A stretch of DNA of 64,000 nucleotides from Staphylococcus edaphicus (GCF_002614725.1 NZ_MRZN01000002.1:62001-126000), one strand, 5' to 3'; shown: positions 21,191 through 32,072, counted from the stretch's first letter. Notes: generated from the letters alone by a model not told the origin. A program made the numbers and translations.

Positions 21191-23539
21191 ATGAGACAGA
21201 AATCTTTAAATGTCTTAGAATTCGATAAAATAAAAGCGTTAATAGAAAATGAAACAATCAGTGATTTAGGTAAAGAAAAAGTCGTAGACATGTCACCTGC
21301 GACTGATTTTAATACGGTTGAATTTCAAATGAATGAAACAGATGAAATTTCACAAATTTATAATAAACAGCGAATGCCTAGCTTGAGTGGGTTAGCTAAA
21401 ATATCAACCTATGTTCACAGAGCAACTATAGGTGGCGTTCTAAGTGTTAATGAATTAAATATCATTAAACGATTAATACAAATTCAAAATCAATACAAAA
21501 CATTTTATAATAATTTGATAAATGAAGAAGAAACAATTAACTATCCAATATTGAACGATAGAATGGAGCAATTGCCGGTATTAACTGATTTATATCAAAG
21601 TATACATCAAAAATGTGATGCATATGATTTATACGATAATGCAAGTTATGAGTTGCAAGGTATCAGAAGTAAAATCTCTAGCACAAATCAAAGAATCAAA
21701 CAAAATTTAGACAAGATTGTTAAAAGCCAAGGCAATCAAAAGAAACTTTCTGATGCCATTGTCACAGTGCGTAATGAGCGTAATGTCATACCAGTCAAAG
21801 CAGAATACAGACAAGACTTTAATGGTATTGTTCATGACCAGTCTGCTTCAGGACAAACCTTATATGTGGAACCATCATCTATTGTAGAAATGAGTAACCA
21901 AATTAGTCGCTTGAAAAATGATGAGGCGATTGAACGAGAACGTATTTTAACTGAACTAACGGTAGAAGTGGCTGAAGAAGCAGAAGCATGTTTGGTTTCG
22001 GAAACGATTATGGGCCAAATTGATTTCTTAACAGCTAAAGCGCGTTATGCACGTTCAATTAAAGGTACGAAACCTCAATTCACAAAGGATAGAACGGTTT
22101 ATTTACCAAAAGCATTTCACCCTTTACTTGATAAACGTACAGTCGTTGCTAATACAATCGAATTTGCAGAAGATATTGAAACGGTTATAATCACAGGGCC
22201 TAACACAGGCGGTAAAACGGTAACATTGAAAACGTTAGGTTTAATTATTGCGATGGCTCAATCAGGCATACTTATTCCAACGCTAGATGGCAGTAAACTA
22301 AGTATTTTTGAAAATGTATATTGTGATATTGGTGACGAGCAATCAATAGAACAGTCACTCTCAACATTTTCATCACACATGAAAAATATTGTTGAAATAT
22401 TGCAAGATACAACTAAAAACAGTTTAATATTATTTGATGAATTAGGTGCAGGTACTGATCCAAGTGAAGGCGCAGCATTGGCGATGAGTATTTTAGATTA
22501 TGTTCATGACATAGGTTCATTAGTAATGGCTACAACACACTATCCTGAGCTAAAAGCTTATAGCTATAATAGAGATGGTGTGATGAATGCAAGCGTTGAA
22601 TTTGATGTAAATACATTAAGCCCAACATACAAATTATTAATGGGTGTGCCAGGTCGTTCAAATGCATTTGATATCTCAAAAAAACTAGGCTTAAATATGA
22701 AAATAATTCAGAAAGCCAAATCTATGATTGGTCAAGATGAGCAGGAAATTAATGAAATGATTGCCTCCTTAGAATCCAATTCCAAACGCGTAGACGAACA
22801 ACGCATTGAATTGGATTACTTATTAAGAGAAGCTCAGGATACGCATGATGCATTGGCGAAACAATATGAACAATATCAAAATCATGAGAAACAGTTGTTG
22901 AATGAAGCAAAAGAAAAAGCAAATCAACGTGTGAAGTCTGCTACTAAAGAAGCGGATGATATATTAAAAGAACTGCGTGAATTGAGAGATCAAAAGGGTG
23001 CCGACGTAAAAGAACACGAGCTCATTGATAAGAAAAAACAACTTGACGATCAATATGAAGCCAAATCTCTGAAACAAAATGTTCAAAAGAAAAAATGGGA
23101 TGAAATCAAAGCTGGTGACGAAGTGAAAGTACTTACTTACGGCCAAAAAGGTGAAGTCATAGAATTGATTGATAAAAATGAAGCTGTTGTTCAAATGGGA
23201 ATTATTAAAATGAAATTGCCTCTAGAAGATTTAGAAAAAACGAAAAAAACCAAAACAGAGCCAACGAAAATGATTAAACGTGAAAATCGTCAAAGTATAA
23301 AAATGGAATTAGATTTACGTGGTTATCGTTATGATGAAGCAATGGTTGCAGTTGATCAATATTTGGATCAAGCTGTTCTAAGTAATTATGAGCAAGTTTA
23401 CATTATACATGGTAAAGGAACAGGTGCATTACAAAAAGGTGTGCAAAATCATTTAAAACGACATAAAAGTGTGGCATCATATAGAAACGGTATGCCAAGT
23501 GAAGGTGGATTTGGTGTAACCGTTGTAGAATTAAAATAA
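21191..23539 (+). CDS. mutS2: MutS2 endonuclease / ribosome-collision ATPase
   Basis: The 782 aa hold the MutS core without mismatch-recognition domains. An ABC ATPase follows, with P-loop GPNTGGKT near 336-343 and Walker [16 protein letters not shown], then a long coiled coil (about 510-640). The Smr nuclease domain is at the C-terminus (about 700-782, [12 protein letters not shown] and HGKGTGAL). MutS2 proteins suppress homologous recombination and, in Bacillus, rescue collided ribosomes. It is co-directional with polX. Confidence 0.95.
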   Translation: MRQKSLNVLEFDKIKALIENETISDLGKEKVVDMSPATDFNTVEFQMNETDEISQIYNKQRMPSLSGLAKISTYVHRATIGGVLSVNELNIIKRLIQIQNQYKTFYNNLINEEETINYPILNDRMEQLPVLTDLYQSIHQKCDAYDLYDNASYELQGIRSKISSTNQRIKQNLDKIVKSQGNQKKLSDAIVTVRNERNVIPVKAEYRQDFNGIVHDQSASGQTLYVEPSSIVEMSNQISRLKNDEAIERERILTELTVEVAEEAEACLVSETIMGQIDFLTAKARYARSIKGTKPQFTKDRTVYLPKAFHPLLDKRTVVANTIEFAEDIETVIITGPNTGGKTVTLKTLGLIIAMAQSGILIPTLDGSKLSIFENVYCDIGDEQSIEQSLSTFSSHMKNIVEILQDTTKNSLILFDELGAGTDPSEGAALAMSILDYVHDIGSLVMATTHYPELKAYSYNRDGVMNASVEFDVNTLSPTYKLLMGVPGRSNAFDISKKLGLNMKIIQKAKSMIGQDEQEINEMIASLESNSKRVDEQRIELDYLLREAQDTHDALAKQYEQYQNHEKQLLNEAKEKANQRVKSATKEADDILKELRELRDQKGADVKEHELIDKKKQLDDQYEAKSLKQNVQKKKWDEIKAGDEVKVLTYGQKGEVIELIDKNEAVVQMGIIKMKLPLEDLEKTKKTKTEPTKMIKRENRQSIKMELDLRGYRYDEAMVAVDQYLDQAVLSNYEQVYIIHGKGTGALQKGVQNHLKRHKSVASYRNGMPSEGGFGVTVVELK

Positions 23540-23620
23540 TCGTGAGCAAGAGGTATGCAGATTTGCATAAAGTCTGTTATAATTTCTTCATCATTTGAAA
23601 TTTAAGGAGGATTGGCAGTT

Positions 23621-23935
23621 ATGGCAATCGTAAAAGTAACAGATTCAAACTTTGATGAAAATATTCAATCAGGGGTCAATTTAGTAGATTTTTGGGCAAC
23701 ATGGTGTGGCCCATGTAAAATGATTGCTCCAGTATTAGAAGAACTAGCTGGCGACTATGATGGCAAAGCTAATATTTTAAAACTAGATGTAGATGAAAAT
23801 CCATCAACAGCTGCTAAATTTGAAGTTATGAGTATCCCAACTTTAATCGTATTTAAAGATGGCGAACCAGTAGACAAAGTAGTAGGTTTCCAACCTAAAG
23901 AAAACTTAGCTGAAGTAATCGAAAAACACTTATAA
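23621..23935 (+). CDS. trxA: Thioredoxin
   Basis: The 104-aa thioredoxin fold has active site W28-C29-G-P-C32 and the cis-Pro loop MSIPTLIVF. The ATG at 23621 follows AAGGAGG; a TTG at 23612 is rejected. It keeps cytoplasmic thiols reduced together with thioredoxin reductase. Confidence 0.97.
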   Translation: MAIVKVTDSNFDENIQSGVNLVDFWATWCGPCKMIAPVLEELAGDYDGKANILKLDVDENPSTAAKFEVMSIPTLIVFKDGEPVDKVVGFQPKENLAEVIEKHL

Positions 23936-23939
23936 TAAA

Positions 23940-24068
23940 TTAAGCTCCTTCGAGAGTGAGACAGAAATCTGATGATACTCAAAAGATTTTGTTGTCCCAC
24001 CCTTTTAAGGATAACTAGAATTGAAAAAGAGGCTGGGACGAATTTATTATGTCCCAGTCTCTTTTCAA
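23940..24068. repeat. Intergenic hairpin elements after trxA
   Basis: GAGTGAGACAGAAATCT and AAGATTTTGTTGTCCCACCC form one imperfect hairpin. A second, AAAGAGGCTGGGAC paired with GTCCCAGTCTCTTTT, follows. Both belong to the dispersed family also seen at 5993-6110. The second is a good trxA terminator. Confidence 0.7.
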
Positions 24069-24219
24069 TTTCTGCAATAATCAATCCATTGTGAAACATA
24101 GCGATGCTATTTTATAATATAAATAAGCGCAAATGAAATTTATTTTGATATCATAAACGGAAAGGTCGTTTAATAAAGTATTGGAATTTAAAAATATTAA
24201 TGAAAGGAGGCGGCACATC

Positions 24220-26007
24220 ATGGAAGCATACCAAGAAAAAATCAAACAAAAGCTGACTGTCGTACCAACAGAGCCAGGTTGCTATCTAATGAAAGATCGT
24301 AATGACCAAATTATATATGTAGGTAAAGCGAAGAAACTTAGAAATAGATTAAGGTCTTATTTTACAGGTGCACATGACGCAAAAACAACGAGACTAGTCG
24401 GTGAGATTAGAAACTTTGAATTTATTGTAACGTCTAGTGAAACGGAATCGTTGTTATTAGAACTAAATCTAATTAAACAGTATCAACCACGTTATAATAT
24501 TCTATTAAAGGATGATAAGAGTTATCCCTTTATTAAAATAACTAAAGAAAAATATCCTAGATTAATTGTAACCCGTACAGTGAAAAAGGGTAGTGGTAAA
24601 TATTTTGGACCATATCCCAATGCGTATTCAGCACAAGAGACCAAAAAGTTATTAGATCGTATTTATCCATTTAGAAAATGCGATAAAATGCCGGATAAAT
24701 TGTGTCTTTATTATCATATTGGACAATGTTTAGGCCCATGTGTATACCCAGTTGATTTAGAAAAATATGCTGAGATGACAAAAGAAATAACAGATTTTTT
24801 AAATGGTGAAGATAAAACGATTTTGCATAATTTAGAACAAAAAATGCAAGAATCTAGTGAATCATTAGATTTTGAACAAGCTAAAGAATATAGAGATTTA
24901 ATACAACATATCCATAACCTAAATAAAAAACAAAAAATCACGTCTTCAGATAATACGATAAGAGATGTGTTTGGCTATAGTATTTCAAAAGGATGGATGT
25001 GTATTCAAGTGTTCTTTATTAGACAAGGCAATATGATTAAACGTGATGCAACTATGATTCCACTTCAGCAGACGGAAGAAGAAGAATTCTACACGTTTAT
25101 TGGTCAATTCTATGATTTAAACCAGCATATTTTGCCAAAAGAGGTACATGTGCCTAAACATTTAAATAAAGAGATAATTCAATCTGTAGTCGATACGAAA
25201 ATTGTTCAACCGTTAAAAGGTAAAAAGAAAGACATGGTTGATTTAGCAAATCATAATGCTGAAGTCACGCTTGAACACAAATTTGAACTCATTGCTAAGG
25301 ATGAATCTCGTACAGTTAAAGCAATTGAGGAGTTAGGCGATGTGATGGGCATTCAAACACCAATAAGAATAGAAGCTTTTGATAATTCTAATATACAAGG
25401 TGTAAACCCTGTTTCAGCAATGGTTTCTTTTATTGATGGTAAACCAAATAAAAAAGGTTATCGGAAGTATAAGATTAAGACAGTTGAAGGCCCAGATGAT
25501 TATAAATCAATGCGCGAAGTAATACGTAGACGCTACACCCGCGTGTTGAATGAAGGTAGCCCACTCCCAGATTTAATTATTGTAGATGGTGGTAAGGGGC
25601 ATATGAGCGGTGTCATCGATGTTTTGGAAAATGAATTAGGCTTAGACATACCTGTTGCTGGTTTAAGAAAGAATGATAAACACCAAACTTCAGAAATATT
25701 ATACGGTGAACAAGCAGAAGTTGTACCTATGAAAAAAAATAGTCAGCCATTTTATTTATTGCAAAGAATTCAAGATGAAGTACATCGGTTTGCCATTACA
25801 TTCCATAGACAAACAAGACAAAAGACTGGATTGCAGTCAGTACTTGATACCGTAGATGGTATTGGTGCCAAACGCAAGACAACATTATTACGTACATTTG
25901 GTTCAATTAAGCGAATGAAAGAAGCAAGTGTAGAAGATTTAAAAAATGCTGGCCTTCCTCAAAATGTGGCTGAGAATCTTCATCGCGCCTTATCTAGCGA
26001 ATCATAG
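24220..26007 (+). CDS. uvrC: Excinuclease ABC subunit C
   Basis: UvrC makes both incisions in nucleotide excision repair. The 595 aa have the GIY-YIG domain ([20 protein letters not shown]), a Cys-rich patch ([13 protein letters not shown]), and the UVR motif ([12 protein letters not shown]). The RNase H-like endonuclease ([21 protein letters not shown]) and C-terminal helix-hairpin-helix repeats ([11 protein letters not shown]) follow. The ATG at 24220 follows AAAGGAGG; a TTG at 24181 is rejected. Confidence 0.97.
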   Translation: MEAYQEKIKQKLTVVPTEPGCYLMKDRNDQIIYVGKAKKLRNRLRSYFTGAHDAKTTRLVGEIRNFEFIVTSSETESLLLELNLIKQYQPRYNILLKDDKSYPFIKITKEKYPRLIVTRTVKKGSGKYFGPYPNAYSAQETKKLLDRIYPFRKCDKMPDKLCLYYHIGQCLGPCVYPVDLEKYAEMTKEITDFLNGEDKTILHNLEQKMQESSESLDFEQAKEYRDLIQHIHNLNKKQKITSSDNTIRDVFGYSISKGWMCIQVFFIRQGNMIKRDATMIPLQQTEEEEFYTFIGQFYDLNQHILPKEVHVPKHLNKEIIQSVVDTKIVQPLKGKKKDMVDLANHNAEVTLEHKFELIAKDESRTVKAIEELGDVMGIQTPIRIEAFDNSNIQGVNPVSAMVSFIDGKPNKKGYRKYKIKTVEGPDDYKSMREVIRRRYTRVLNEGSPLPDLIIVDGGKGHMSGVIDVLENELGLDIPVAGLRKNDKHQTSEILYGEQAEVVPMKKNSQPFYLLQRIQDEVHRFAITFHRQTRQKTGLQSVLDTVDGIGAKRKTTLLRTFGSIKRMKEASVEDLKNAGLPQNVAENLHRALSSES

Positions 26008-26019
26008 ATTTAACTTTGT

Positions 26020-26049
26020 GGCATGAGAATCATTCTCATGCCCAATTTT
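26020..26049 (+). terminator. Terminator after uvrC, with a Fur-box-like palindrome
   Basis: GGCATGAGAAT, one C, and ATTCTCATGCC form a perfect inverted repeat followed by AATTTTTATTT. Its core TGAGAATCATTCTCA also resembles a 7-1-7 Fur/PerR-type operator. Confidence 0.75.
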
Positions 26050-26102
26050 TATTTAATTAGTGTTACAATAATAAATAACAGGAATTCTTTTTTTACATGT
26101 AT

Positions 26103-26117
26103 ATGGAAGCGTTTTCT
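26103..26117 (+). promoter_or_regulatory. CcpA cre site upstream of sdhC
   Basis: ATGGAAGCGTTTTCT-type sequence matches the cre consensus WTGNAANCGNWNNCW at every fixed position. It lies about 220 bp before sdhC. Carbon catabolite repression of succinate dehydrogenase by CcpA is known in staphylococci; binding here is inferred. Confidence 0.65.
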
Positions 26118-26120
26118 AAT

Positions 26121-26134
26121 TGAGAATGTTCTCA
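26121..26134. promoter_or_regulatory. Palindrome TGAGAATGTTCTCA upstream of sdhC
   Basis: A 14-bp inverted repeat 3 bp after the cre site. It shares the TGAGAAT half-site with the palindrome at 26025-26039, suggesting two sites for one regulator. The regulator is not known. Confidence 0.4.
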
Positions 26135-26334
26135 CTAACTTTTATTTTTAAACTGGTATGACTAAGTCTTGATATTCTCAACGATGTTTAAAAGTTATGC
26201 AATGTTATTGTGTTGTAACAAATATATAGCACAAAAAAATTATTGCCTATAAAGTTTATATGAAAATAGCAAATACTTTGTACAGTAAAAAAGAAATCCA
26301 AAAAAATTAACTGTTTCACAGGGGGGACTTCCTT

Positions 26335-26946
26335 TTGGCATATTCGAAAAATCAATTCTATTTAAGACGCTTACATTCTTTGCTAGGCGTAATACCAATA
26401 GGTGGATTCTTGTTAGTTCATTTACTTGTTAACCATCAGGCAACACAAGGTGAAGCCGCGTTTAACAAGGCAGCTGGATTTATGGAATCTATACCTTTTT
26501 TAATTGCAGTGGAATTTATCGTTATCTATATTCCAATTCTGTATCATGCGGTATACGGTGTACATATTGCCTTTACGGCAAAGGAAAATGTGGGGCACTA
26601 TTCTACATTTAGAAACTGGATGTTTTTACTACAACGTGCTACAGGTGTTTTAACATTTATATTCGTAGCAATTCACCTTTGGCAAACACGTATCCAACGT
26701 GCGCTAGGACATGAAGTGAACTTTGACATGGTTCATGACATTGTATCTAATCCATTATGGTTAATTTTTTACATTGTCTGTGTATTAGCAGTAACATTCC
26801 ACTTTGCGAATGGTCTATGGTCATTCTTAGTTACTTGGGGTGTATTACAATCTAAAAAATCTCAACAAATTTTCACATGGGTTTCACTTATTGTTTTCCT
26901 AGTTGTTTCATATATTGGAGTTAGTGCAATTTTAGCGTTTTTATAA
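26335..26946 (+). CDS. sdhC: Succinate dehydrogenase cytochrome b558 subunit
   Basis: The 203-aa membrane subunit anchors SdhAB and passes electrons to menaquinone through heme. Five membrane segments are visible, with His residues in RRLHSLLGVIP, LLVHLLVNH, YHAVYGVH, AIHLW and FHFANGLW that fit the b-type heme ligands. A TTG start at 26335 follows a G6 ribosome site; this start is usual for staphylococcal sdhC. Confidence 0.94.
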   Translation: MAYSKNQFYLRRLHSLLGVIPIGGFLLVHLLVNHQATQGEAAFNKAAGFMESIPFLIAVEFIVIYIPILYHAVYGVHIAFTAKENVGHYSTFRNWMFLLQRATGVLTFIFVAIHLWQTRIQRALGHEVNFDMVHDIVSNPLWLIFYIVCVLAVTFHFANGLWSFLVTWGVLQSKKSQQIFTWVSLIVFLVVSYIGVSAILAFL

Positions 26947-26990
26947 AGTATTAAAACAAAGTTTCATATATATTTGAGGGAGTGACATAT

Positions 26991-28754
26991 ATGGCAGAGA
27001 AGAAAATTATTGTTGTCGGTGGAGGACTTGCCGGTCTGATGTCAACAATTAAAGCAGCAGAACAAGGCGCACATGTTGACTTGTTCTCACTTGTTCCTGT
27101 TAAACGATCACACTCTGTTTGTGCTCAAGGCGGTATAAACGGAGCGGTAAATACAAAAGGTGAAGGGGACTCACCATCAGTGCATTTAGATGATACTGTA
27201 TATGGCGGAGACTTTTTGGCAAACCAACCACCAGTTCAAGCTATGACGGAAGCTGCACCTAAGATTATTCATTTACTTGATCGTATGGGTGTTATGTTTA
27301 ATAGAACTAAAGAAGGTTTGTTAGACTTTAGACGTTTTGGTGGTACGATGTATCACAGAACAGCTTATGCGGGTGCTACGACAGGTCAACAATTACTTTA
27401 TGCTTTAGACGAACAAGTTCGTAGCTTTGAAGTCGATGGTTTAGTTACTAAGTATGAAGGTTGGGAATTCTTAGGTATCGTTAAAGATGATGACAACATG
27501 GCAAGAGGTATCGTTGCACAAAACATGACGACATCAGAAATTGAATCATTTGGTTCAGATGCAGTTATTATGGCAACTGGTGGCCCTGGTATTATCTTTG
27601 GTAAAACGACTAATTCAATGATTAACACAGGTTCAGCAGCTTCTATCGTATATCAACAAGGCGCAATGTATGCCAATGGTGAATTTATTCAAATTCATCC
27701 AACTGCTATTCCTGGTGATGACAAACTTAGATTAATGAGTGAGTCAGCACGTGGTGAAGGTGGCCGTATTTGGACTTATAAAGATGGTAAGCCATGGTAT
27801 TTCCTAGAAGAAAAATATCCAGATTATGGTAACTTAGTACCTCGTGATATTGCAACACGTGAAATCTTTGATGTATGTGTTAACCAAAAATTAGGTATTA
27901 ACGGTGAAAACATGGTATACCTAGACTTATCACATAAAGATCCACATGAGTTAGATATTAAACTTGGTGGAATTATAGAAATTTATGAAAAATTCACAGG
28001 TGATGATCCTCGTAAAGTTCCAATGAAGATCTTCCCAGCAGTTCATTACTCAATGGGTGGTTTATACGTTGACTATGATCAAATGACAAATATCAAAGGT
28101 TTATTTGCAGCTGGTGAATGTGATTATTCACAACATGGCGGTAACCGACTCGGTGCTAACTCATTGTTATCAGCTATATATGGTGGTACAGTTGCAGGAC
28201 CTAATGCAGTGGAATACATCTCAAATATTGAAGATTCATACACAGATTTGGATGATAGCTTTTACGAAAGACGAGTTCAAGAAGAACAAGAAAGATTTGA
28301 TCACTTACTTAATATGAAGGGATCAGAAAATGCTTATAAACTCCACAGAGAACTTGGCGAAATTATGACAGCCAACGTGACGGTTGTTCGTGAAAACAAA
28401 TCATTATTAGAAACAGACAAAAAAATTGTAGAATTGATGGAACGTTATCAAGATATTGATATAGAGGATACGCAAACTTGGAGTAACCAAGCCGTGTTCT
28501 TTACACGCCAATTATGGAATATGTTAGTGTTGGCACGCGTAATTACAATCGGTGCATATAACAGAAATGAATCTCGTGGTGCACATTATAAACCAGAATT
28601 CCCTGACAGAAACGATGAAGAATGGTTGAAAACGACACTAGCTACTTATCAAGGTAAAACAGAGGCGCCTAAGTTTACTTATGAACCTGTGGATATCAGC
28701 TTGATACCACCACGTAAACGTGATTATTCTAGTGCGTCAAAAGGAGGTAAATAA
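26991..28754 (+). CDS. sdhA: Succinate dehydrogenase flavoprotein subunit
   Basis: SdhA oxidises succinate to fumarate at a covalently bound FAD. The 587 aa start MAEKKIIVVGGGLAGL (dinucleotide fold), then HSVCAQGGINGAV with the FAD-linking His, and HPTAIPGDD and RGEGGRIW in the active site. The ATG at 26991 follows GGGAGTGA; an upstream in-frame start is rejected. Confidence 0.96.
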   Translation: MAEKKIIVVGGGLAGLMSTIKAAEQGAHVDLFSLVPVKRSHSVCAQGGINGAVNTKGEGDSPSVHLDDTVYGGDFLANQPPVQAMTEAAPKIIHLLDRMGVMFNRTKEGLLDFRRFGGTMYHRTAYAGATTGQQLLYALDEQVRSFEVDGLVTKYEGWEFLGIVKDDDNMARGIVAQNMTTSEIESFGSDAVIMATGGPGIIFGKTTNSMINTGSAASIVYQQGAMYANGEFIQIHPTAIPGDDKLRLMSESARGEGGRIWTYKDGKPWYFLEEKYPDYGNLVPRDIATREIFDVCVNQKLGINGENMVYLDLSHKDPHELDIKLGGIIEIYEKFTGDDPRKVPMKIFPAVHYSMGGLYVDYDQMTNIKGLFAAGECDYSQHGGNRLGANSLLSAIYGGTVAGPNAVEYISNIEDSYTDLDDSFYERRVQEEQERFDHLLNMKGSENAYKLHRELGEIMTANVTVVRENKSLLETDKKIVELMERYQDIDIEDTQTWSNQAVFFTRQLWNMLVLARVITIGAYNRNESRGAHYKPEFPDRNDEEWLKTTLATYQGKTEAPKFTYEPVDISLIPPRKRDYSSASKGGK

Positions 28755-28756
28755 TT

Positions 28757-29578
28757 ATGGCAGATACACAAGAAGTACATGATACTCCTGCACAAAACGA
28801 ACAGAATCAACAACCTAGTCAAAAAACAATTAAATTAATCATTAAACGTCAAGACACGGATAAATCAACACCTTATATGGAAGAATTTGAAATTCCATAT
28901 AGAGAAAACCTTAACGTGATTGCCTGTTTAATGGAAATTAGACGTAACCCAGTAAATAGCAAAGGTGAAAAAACAACGCCTGTTATTTGGGATATGAACT
29001 GTTTGGAAGAAGTATGTGGTGCTTGTTCAATGGTTATCAATGGTCAAGCGAGACAATCATGTTCTGCGATTGTCGACCAACTAGAACAACCTATCAAATT
29101 AGAACCAATGAGTACGTTCCCAGTCATTCGTGACTTACAAGTCGATCGTACTAGAATGTTTGATAACTTAAAACGTATGAAAGCATGGGTTCCGATTGAT
29201 GGTACTTACGATTTAGGTCCAGGACCACGTATGCCAGAGAAAAAACGTCAAACGGCATATGAATTATCTAAATGTATGACGTGTGGTGTTTGTTTAGAAG
29301 TTTGTCCTAATGTAACGCAGAATAATGATTTCGTTGGTGCGCAAGCGATTTCTCAAGTGAGACTGTTCAACTTACATCCTACAGGTTCCATGACTAAAGA
29401 TGAAAGACTTGAAGCATTGATGGGCGGAGGCGGTTTACAAGCATGTGGTAACTCACAAAACTGTGTCAATGCTTGTCCTAAAGGCATTCCTTTAACAACG
29501 TCAATTGCTGCATTAAATAGAGAAACTTCATTCCATATGTTCAAGTCATTCTTCGGTTCAGATCACCAAGTACAATAA
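28757..29578 (+). CDS. sdhB: Succinate dehydrogenase iron-sulfur subunit
   Basis: The 273-aa subunit relays electrons from SdhA. [2Fe-2S] ligands are in CLEEVCGACSMVINGQARQSC-type spacing (about 76-98). The ferredoxin-like part has CMTCGVCLEVCP, and CGNSQNC with ACPKG supplies the [3Fe-4S]/[4Fe-4S] ligands. It starts 2 bp after sdhA with AAAGGAGG inside the sdhA end, so the genes are coupled. Confidence 0.96.
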   Translation: MADTQEVHDTPAQNEQNQQPSQKTIKLIIKRQDTDKSTPYMEEFEIPYRENLNVIACLMEIRRNPVNSKGEKTTPVIWDMNCLEEVCGACSMVINGQARQSCSAIVDQLEQPIKLEPMSTFPVIRDLQVDRTRMFDNLKRMKAWVPIDGTYDLGPGPRMPEKKRQTAYELSKCMTCGVCLEVCPNVTQNNDFVGAQAISQVRLFNLHPTGSMTKDERLEALMGGGGLQACGNSQNCVNACPKGIPLTTSIAALNRETSFHMFKSFFGSDHQVQ

Positions 29579-29596
29579 TAGAATATATTTTATAAT

Positions 29597-29640
29597 AAGG
29601 GCTTAGCATTTGTGTTTAACAAGTGTTAAGTCCTTCTTTA
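29597..29640 (+). terminator. Terminator after sdhB
   Basis: AAGGGCTTAGCA pairs with TGTTAAGTCCTT, then TCTTTA. It closes the sdhCAB operon. Confidence 0.7.
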
Positions 29641-29785
29641 TATTAAGCGTAATTTATACATACGACAACAGATTAAAAATAAGTACAAAAAATTATTTAA
29701 AATGCTAGTGTTGTTAAATGATTTTAAAAACATGTCTATGCTACAATAAAATACAAGATGATAAATAATAAGGATGAAAATGAAA

Positions 29786-30586
29786 ATGGAAAAACCAATA
29801 GGTGTAATCGATTCAGGTGTTGGTGGTTTAACAGTTGCAAAAGAAATTATGCGTCAACTACCGAATGAAACAATATATTATTTAGGCGACATTGAACGTT
29901 GTCCATATGGACCAAGAGAAGGTTCTGAAGTAAGACAATTTACTACGGAGTTAGCGCAAAAACTAATGAATTTTGATATCAAAATGTTGGTCATTGCTTG
30001 TAATACTGCTACTGCCGTTGCACTAGAACATTTACAAAGTATTTTACCGATTCCAGTTATAGGCGTTATTGAACCAGGTGCAAGAACAGCAATTATGACA
30101 ACCAAAAATAATGATGTTTTAATATTAGGAACAGAAGGTACAATTAAATCAGAAGCCTATAGGCATCATATAAAGAATATCAATCCCAATGTTGAAGTTT
30201 CTGGTATTGCCTGTCCGGGCTTTGTACCTTTAGTAGAACAAATGCGCTATAAGGATCCAACAATTACAAGTATAATCATTCATCAAACATTAAAACATTG
30301 GAGAAATAGTAATGCGGACACGGTTATATTAGGTTGCACACACTATCCATTATTATATCAACCAATTAATGATTATTTTGGCGGTGAAAAGGTAGTTATA
30401 TCTTCGGGATTAGAAACTGCTAGAGAAGTAAGCGCATTGTTAACATTTAGTAATGAACATGCAGGTTATCAACGCCAACCCAAACATAGGTTTTTCGTTA
30501 CAGGTGAAACAGAGCACATCGAACGTATCATTGCTGAGTGGTTACATATGAGCGTTACCGTTGAAAAAATAGACTTACATGAATAG
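29786..30586 (+). CDS. murI: Glutamate racemase
   Basis: MurI supplies D-glutamate for peptidoglycan. The 266 aa start [17 protein letters not shown], with catalytic cysteines in IACNTATA (C72) and LGCTHYPL (about C184). Three ATGs lie in one frame (29774, 29780, 29786). The last is chosen because AAGGATGAAAATGA is then properly spaced and the length equals the family norm. rdgB and yfcE follow closely. Confidence 0.95.
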   Translation: MEKPIGVIDSGVGGLTVAKEIMRQLPNETIYYLGDIERCPYGPREGSEVRQFTTELAQKLMNFDIKMLVIACNTATAVALEHLQSILPIPVIGVIEPGARTAIMTTKNNDVLILGTEGTIKSEAYRHHIKNINPNVEVSGIACPGFVPLVEQMRYKDPTITSIIIHQTLKHWRNSNADTVILGCTHYPLLYQPINDYFGGEKVVISSGLETAREVSALLTFSNEHAGYQRQPKHRFFVTGETEHIERIIAEWLHMSVTVEKIDLHE

Positions 30587-30591
30587 GAGAC

Positions 30592-31181
30592 ATGACCATG
30601 GAAGATATTGTTATTGCATCGAATAATAAAGGGAAGATTAATGATTTTAAAGTTATATTCCCAGATTTTAATGTCATTGGTATTTCAGAAATTATAGAAG
30701 GTTTTGATGTCGAAGAAACAGGAGATACATTTGAAGCAAACGCAAGATTGAAATCAGAAGCAGCTGCGAAAGCTTTGAATAAACGCGTGATTGCAGATGA
30801 CAGTGGTTTAGAAGTATTTGCATTGAATGGAGAACCAGGCATTTATTCAGCACGTTACGCTGGTACTGAAAAAGACGATGACGCTAATATCCAGAAATTA
30901 TTGACTAAGTTAGGTGATGAAACGGATAGAAGTGCTCAGTTTGTATGTGTGATTAGTATGAGTGCCCCAGGAGAACCGACCGTACAATTTAAAGGGACTG
31001 TGCAAGGGGACATTACATTGAGTAAAATTGGCGAGCATGGGTTTGGCTATGATCCAATCTTTACATAGATGATAAAAACAAAACAATGGCTCAACTTACA
31101 GCTGAAGAAAAAAGTGAGATAAGTCATAGAGGGAAAGCAATTGAAAAATTACAACAATATTTAGAAGGTGATGAATCGTGA
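30592..31181 (+). pseudogene. rdgB: RdgB/HAM1 (XTP/dITP) pyrophosphatase, frameshifted
   Basis: RdgB removes non-canonical purine NTPs. The frame from 30592 gives SNNKGKINDF, ETGDTFEANA, ADDSGLEV and GFGYDPIFT, then stops at 31066-31068 after 158 aa. Inserting one T into TTT at 31062-31064 restores FYIDDKNKTMAQLTAEEKS, the conserved SHRGKA and a normal C-terminus ending at 31181, overlapping yfcE by 4 bp. The missing 38 residues include the substrate-binding SHR motif, so the product is probably inactive unless the deletion is a sequencing error. Confidence 0.85.
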
Positions 31182-31687
31182 CAAAGTGGATTATAGTCAG
31201 TGATAATCATACAGAGCAAGGCATTCTTTTTGATATCATCAATCATCATGAACATATCGATGTAGCGATTCATTTAGGTGATTCTGAATTTGCATATGAT
31301 GATAGTGAGTTAAGTCATTTCCATAGAGTTAAAGGCAATACAGATTTTTATCCTGAATTTCCAAATGAAGAAACTGTCGAAGTTAAAGGTATTAAAGCAT
31401 TTTATACACATGGTCATTTATATCAGGTTAACCGTAACCGTATGCTACTTGCGGAACATGCACAATCAATAGGTTGTCAGTTTGCTTTTTATGGACATAC
31501 ACACGTAGCAAAACACGAGCATATCGGAGATGTACATGTTATTAATCCTGGTAGCATATCTCAATCGAGAAGCGATATTGAAGAAACGTATGCTGAATTG
31601 CTAGTTGATGAAGATAAGAAGCAAGCAACATTGAATCTTTATAATCGTGATCATAAAAACATTGATAGTGAGCAATTTGAAATCTAA
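31178..31687 (+). CDS. YfcE/MJ0936-family metallophosphoesterase
   Basis: The 169 aa have calcineurin-type metal motifs: SDNH (residues 8-11), HLGDSEF, VKGNTDF, THGHLY and YGHTHV. A GTG start overlaps the rdgB stop. The family hydrolyses phosphodiesters in vitro; natural substrate is unknown. The murI-rdgB-yfcE order is conserved in staphylococci. Confidence 0.9.
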   Translation: MTKWIIVSDNHTEQGILFDIINHHEHIDVAIHLGDSEFAYDDSELSHFHRVKGNTDFYPEFPNEETVEVKGIKAFYTHGHLYQVNRNRMLLAEHAQSIGCQFAFYGHTHVAKHEHIGDVHVINPGSISQSRSDIEETYAELLVDEDKKQATLNLYNRDHKNIDSEQFEI

Positions 31688-31942
31688 AGATAGCATGCAT
31701 ATAACAGTGATAGTTTAACATCTGATAAATTATTGTTTGGATTTATTGGGTTATCGGTGAACTAGTGATATATGATACGGCTAGGTGAGAGAACCCAATT
31801 TTAAAATATTTGTTTTCTTATCTAGCGTTTTAATTAAAGTGAGCAGACTTAACGTTTTATAATTGTTTTAAAGTATTTTAAGAAAAGATGATAAAAAGTC
31901 CATTAAAGTGAAAAATCATATTTATTTTTAATACTTGAAGTA

Positions 31943-31971
31943 TTGCTTTATAGCGCTAAGTTAGATATAAT
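31943..31971 (+). promoter_or_regulatory. Promoter of tRNA-Arg
   Basis: TTGCTT (31943-31948) and TATAAT (31966-31971) with a 17-bp spacer lie 25 bp before the tRNA. The rest of the 300-bp gap after yfcE shows no gene. Confidence 0.7.
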
Positions 31972-31995
31972 TATTCTTGTGTTCAAAAACAACAT

Positions 31996-32069
31996 GTCCT
32001 GGTAGCTCAGCTGGATAGAGCAATGGCCTTCTAAGCCATCGGTCGGGGGTTCGAATCCCTCCCAGGACA
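31996..32069 (+). tRNA. tRNA-Arg (anticodon UCU)
   Basis: Acceptor arms GTCCTGG and CCAGGAC pair fully. The anticodon stem ATGGC/GCCAT encloses CTTCTAA, giving anticodon TCT (reads AGA/AGG). The T-arm has GGTTCGAATCC. The discriminator is A and CCA is not encoded. Its 3' end is the phage attachment site. Confidence 0.97.
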
Positions 32070-32072
32070 CTA
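32058..32072 (+). repeat. attL core (15 bp) in tRNA-Arg 3' end
   Basis: CCTCCCAGGACACTA is repeated exactly at 41284-41298. It covers the T-arm/acceptor end of the tRNA, a classic integration site that leaves the tRNA intact. Confidence 0.9.
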
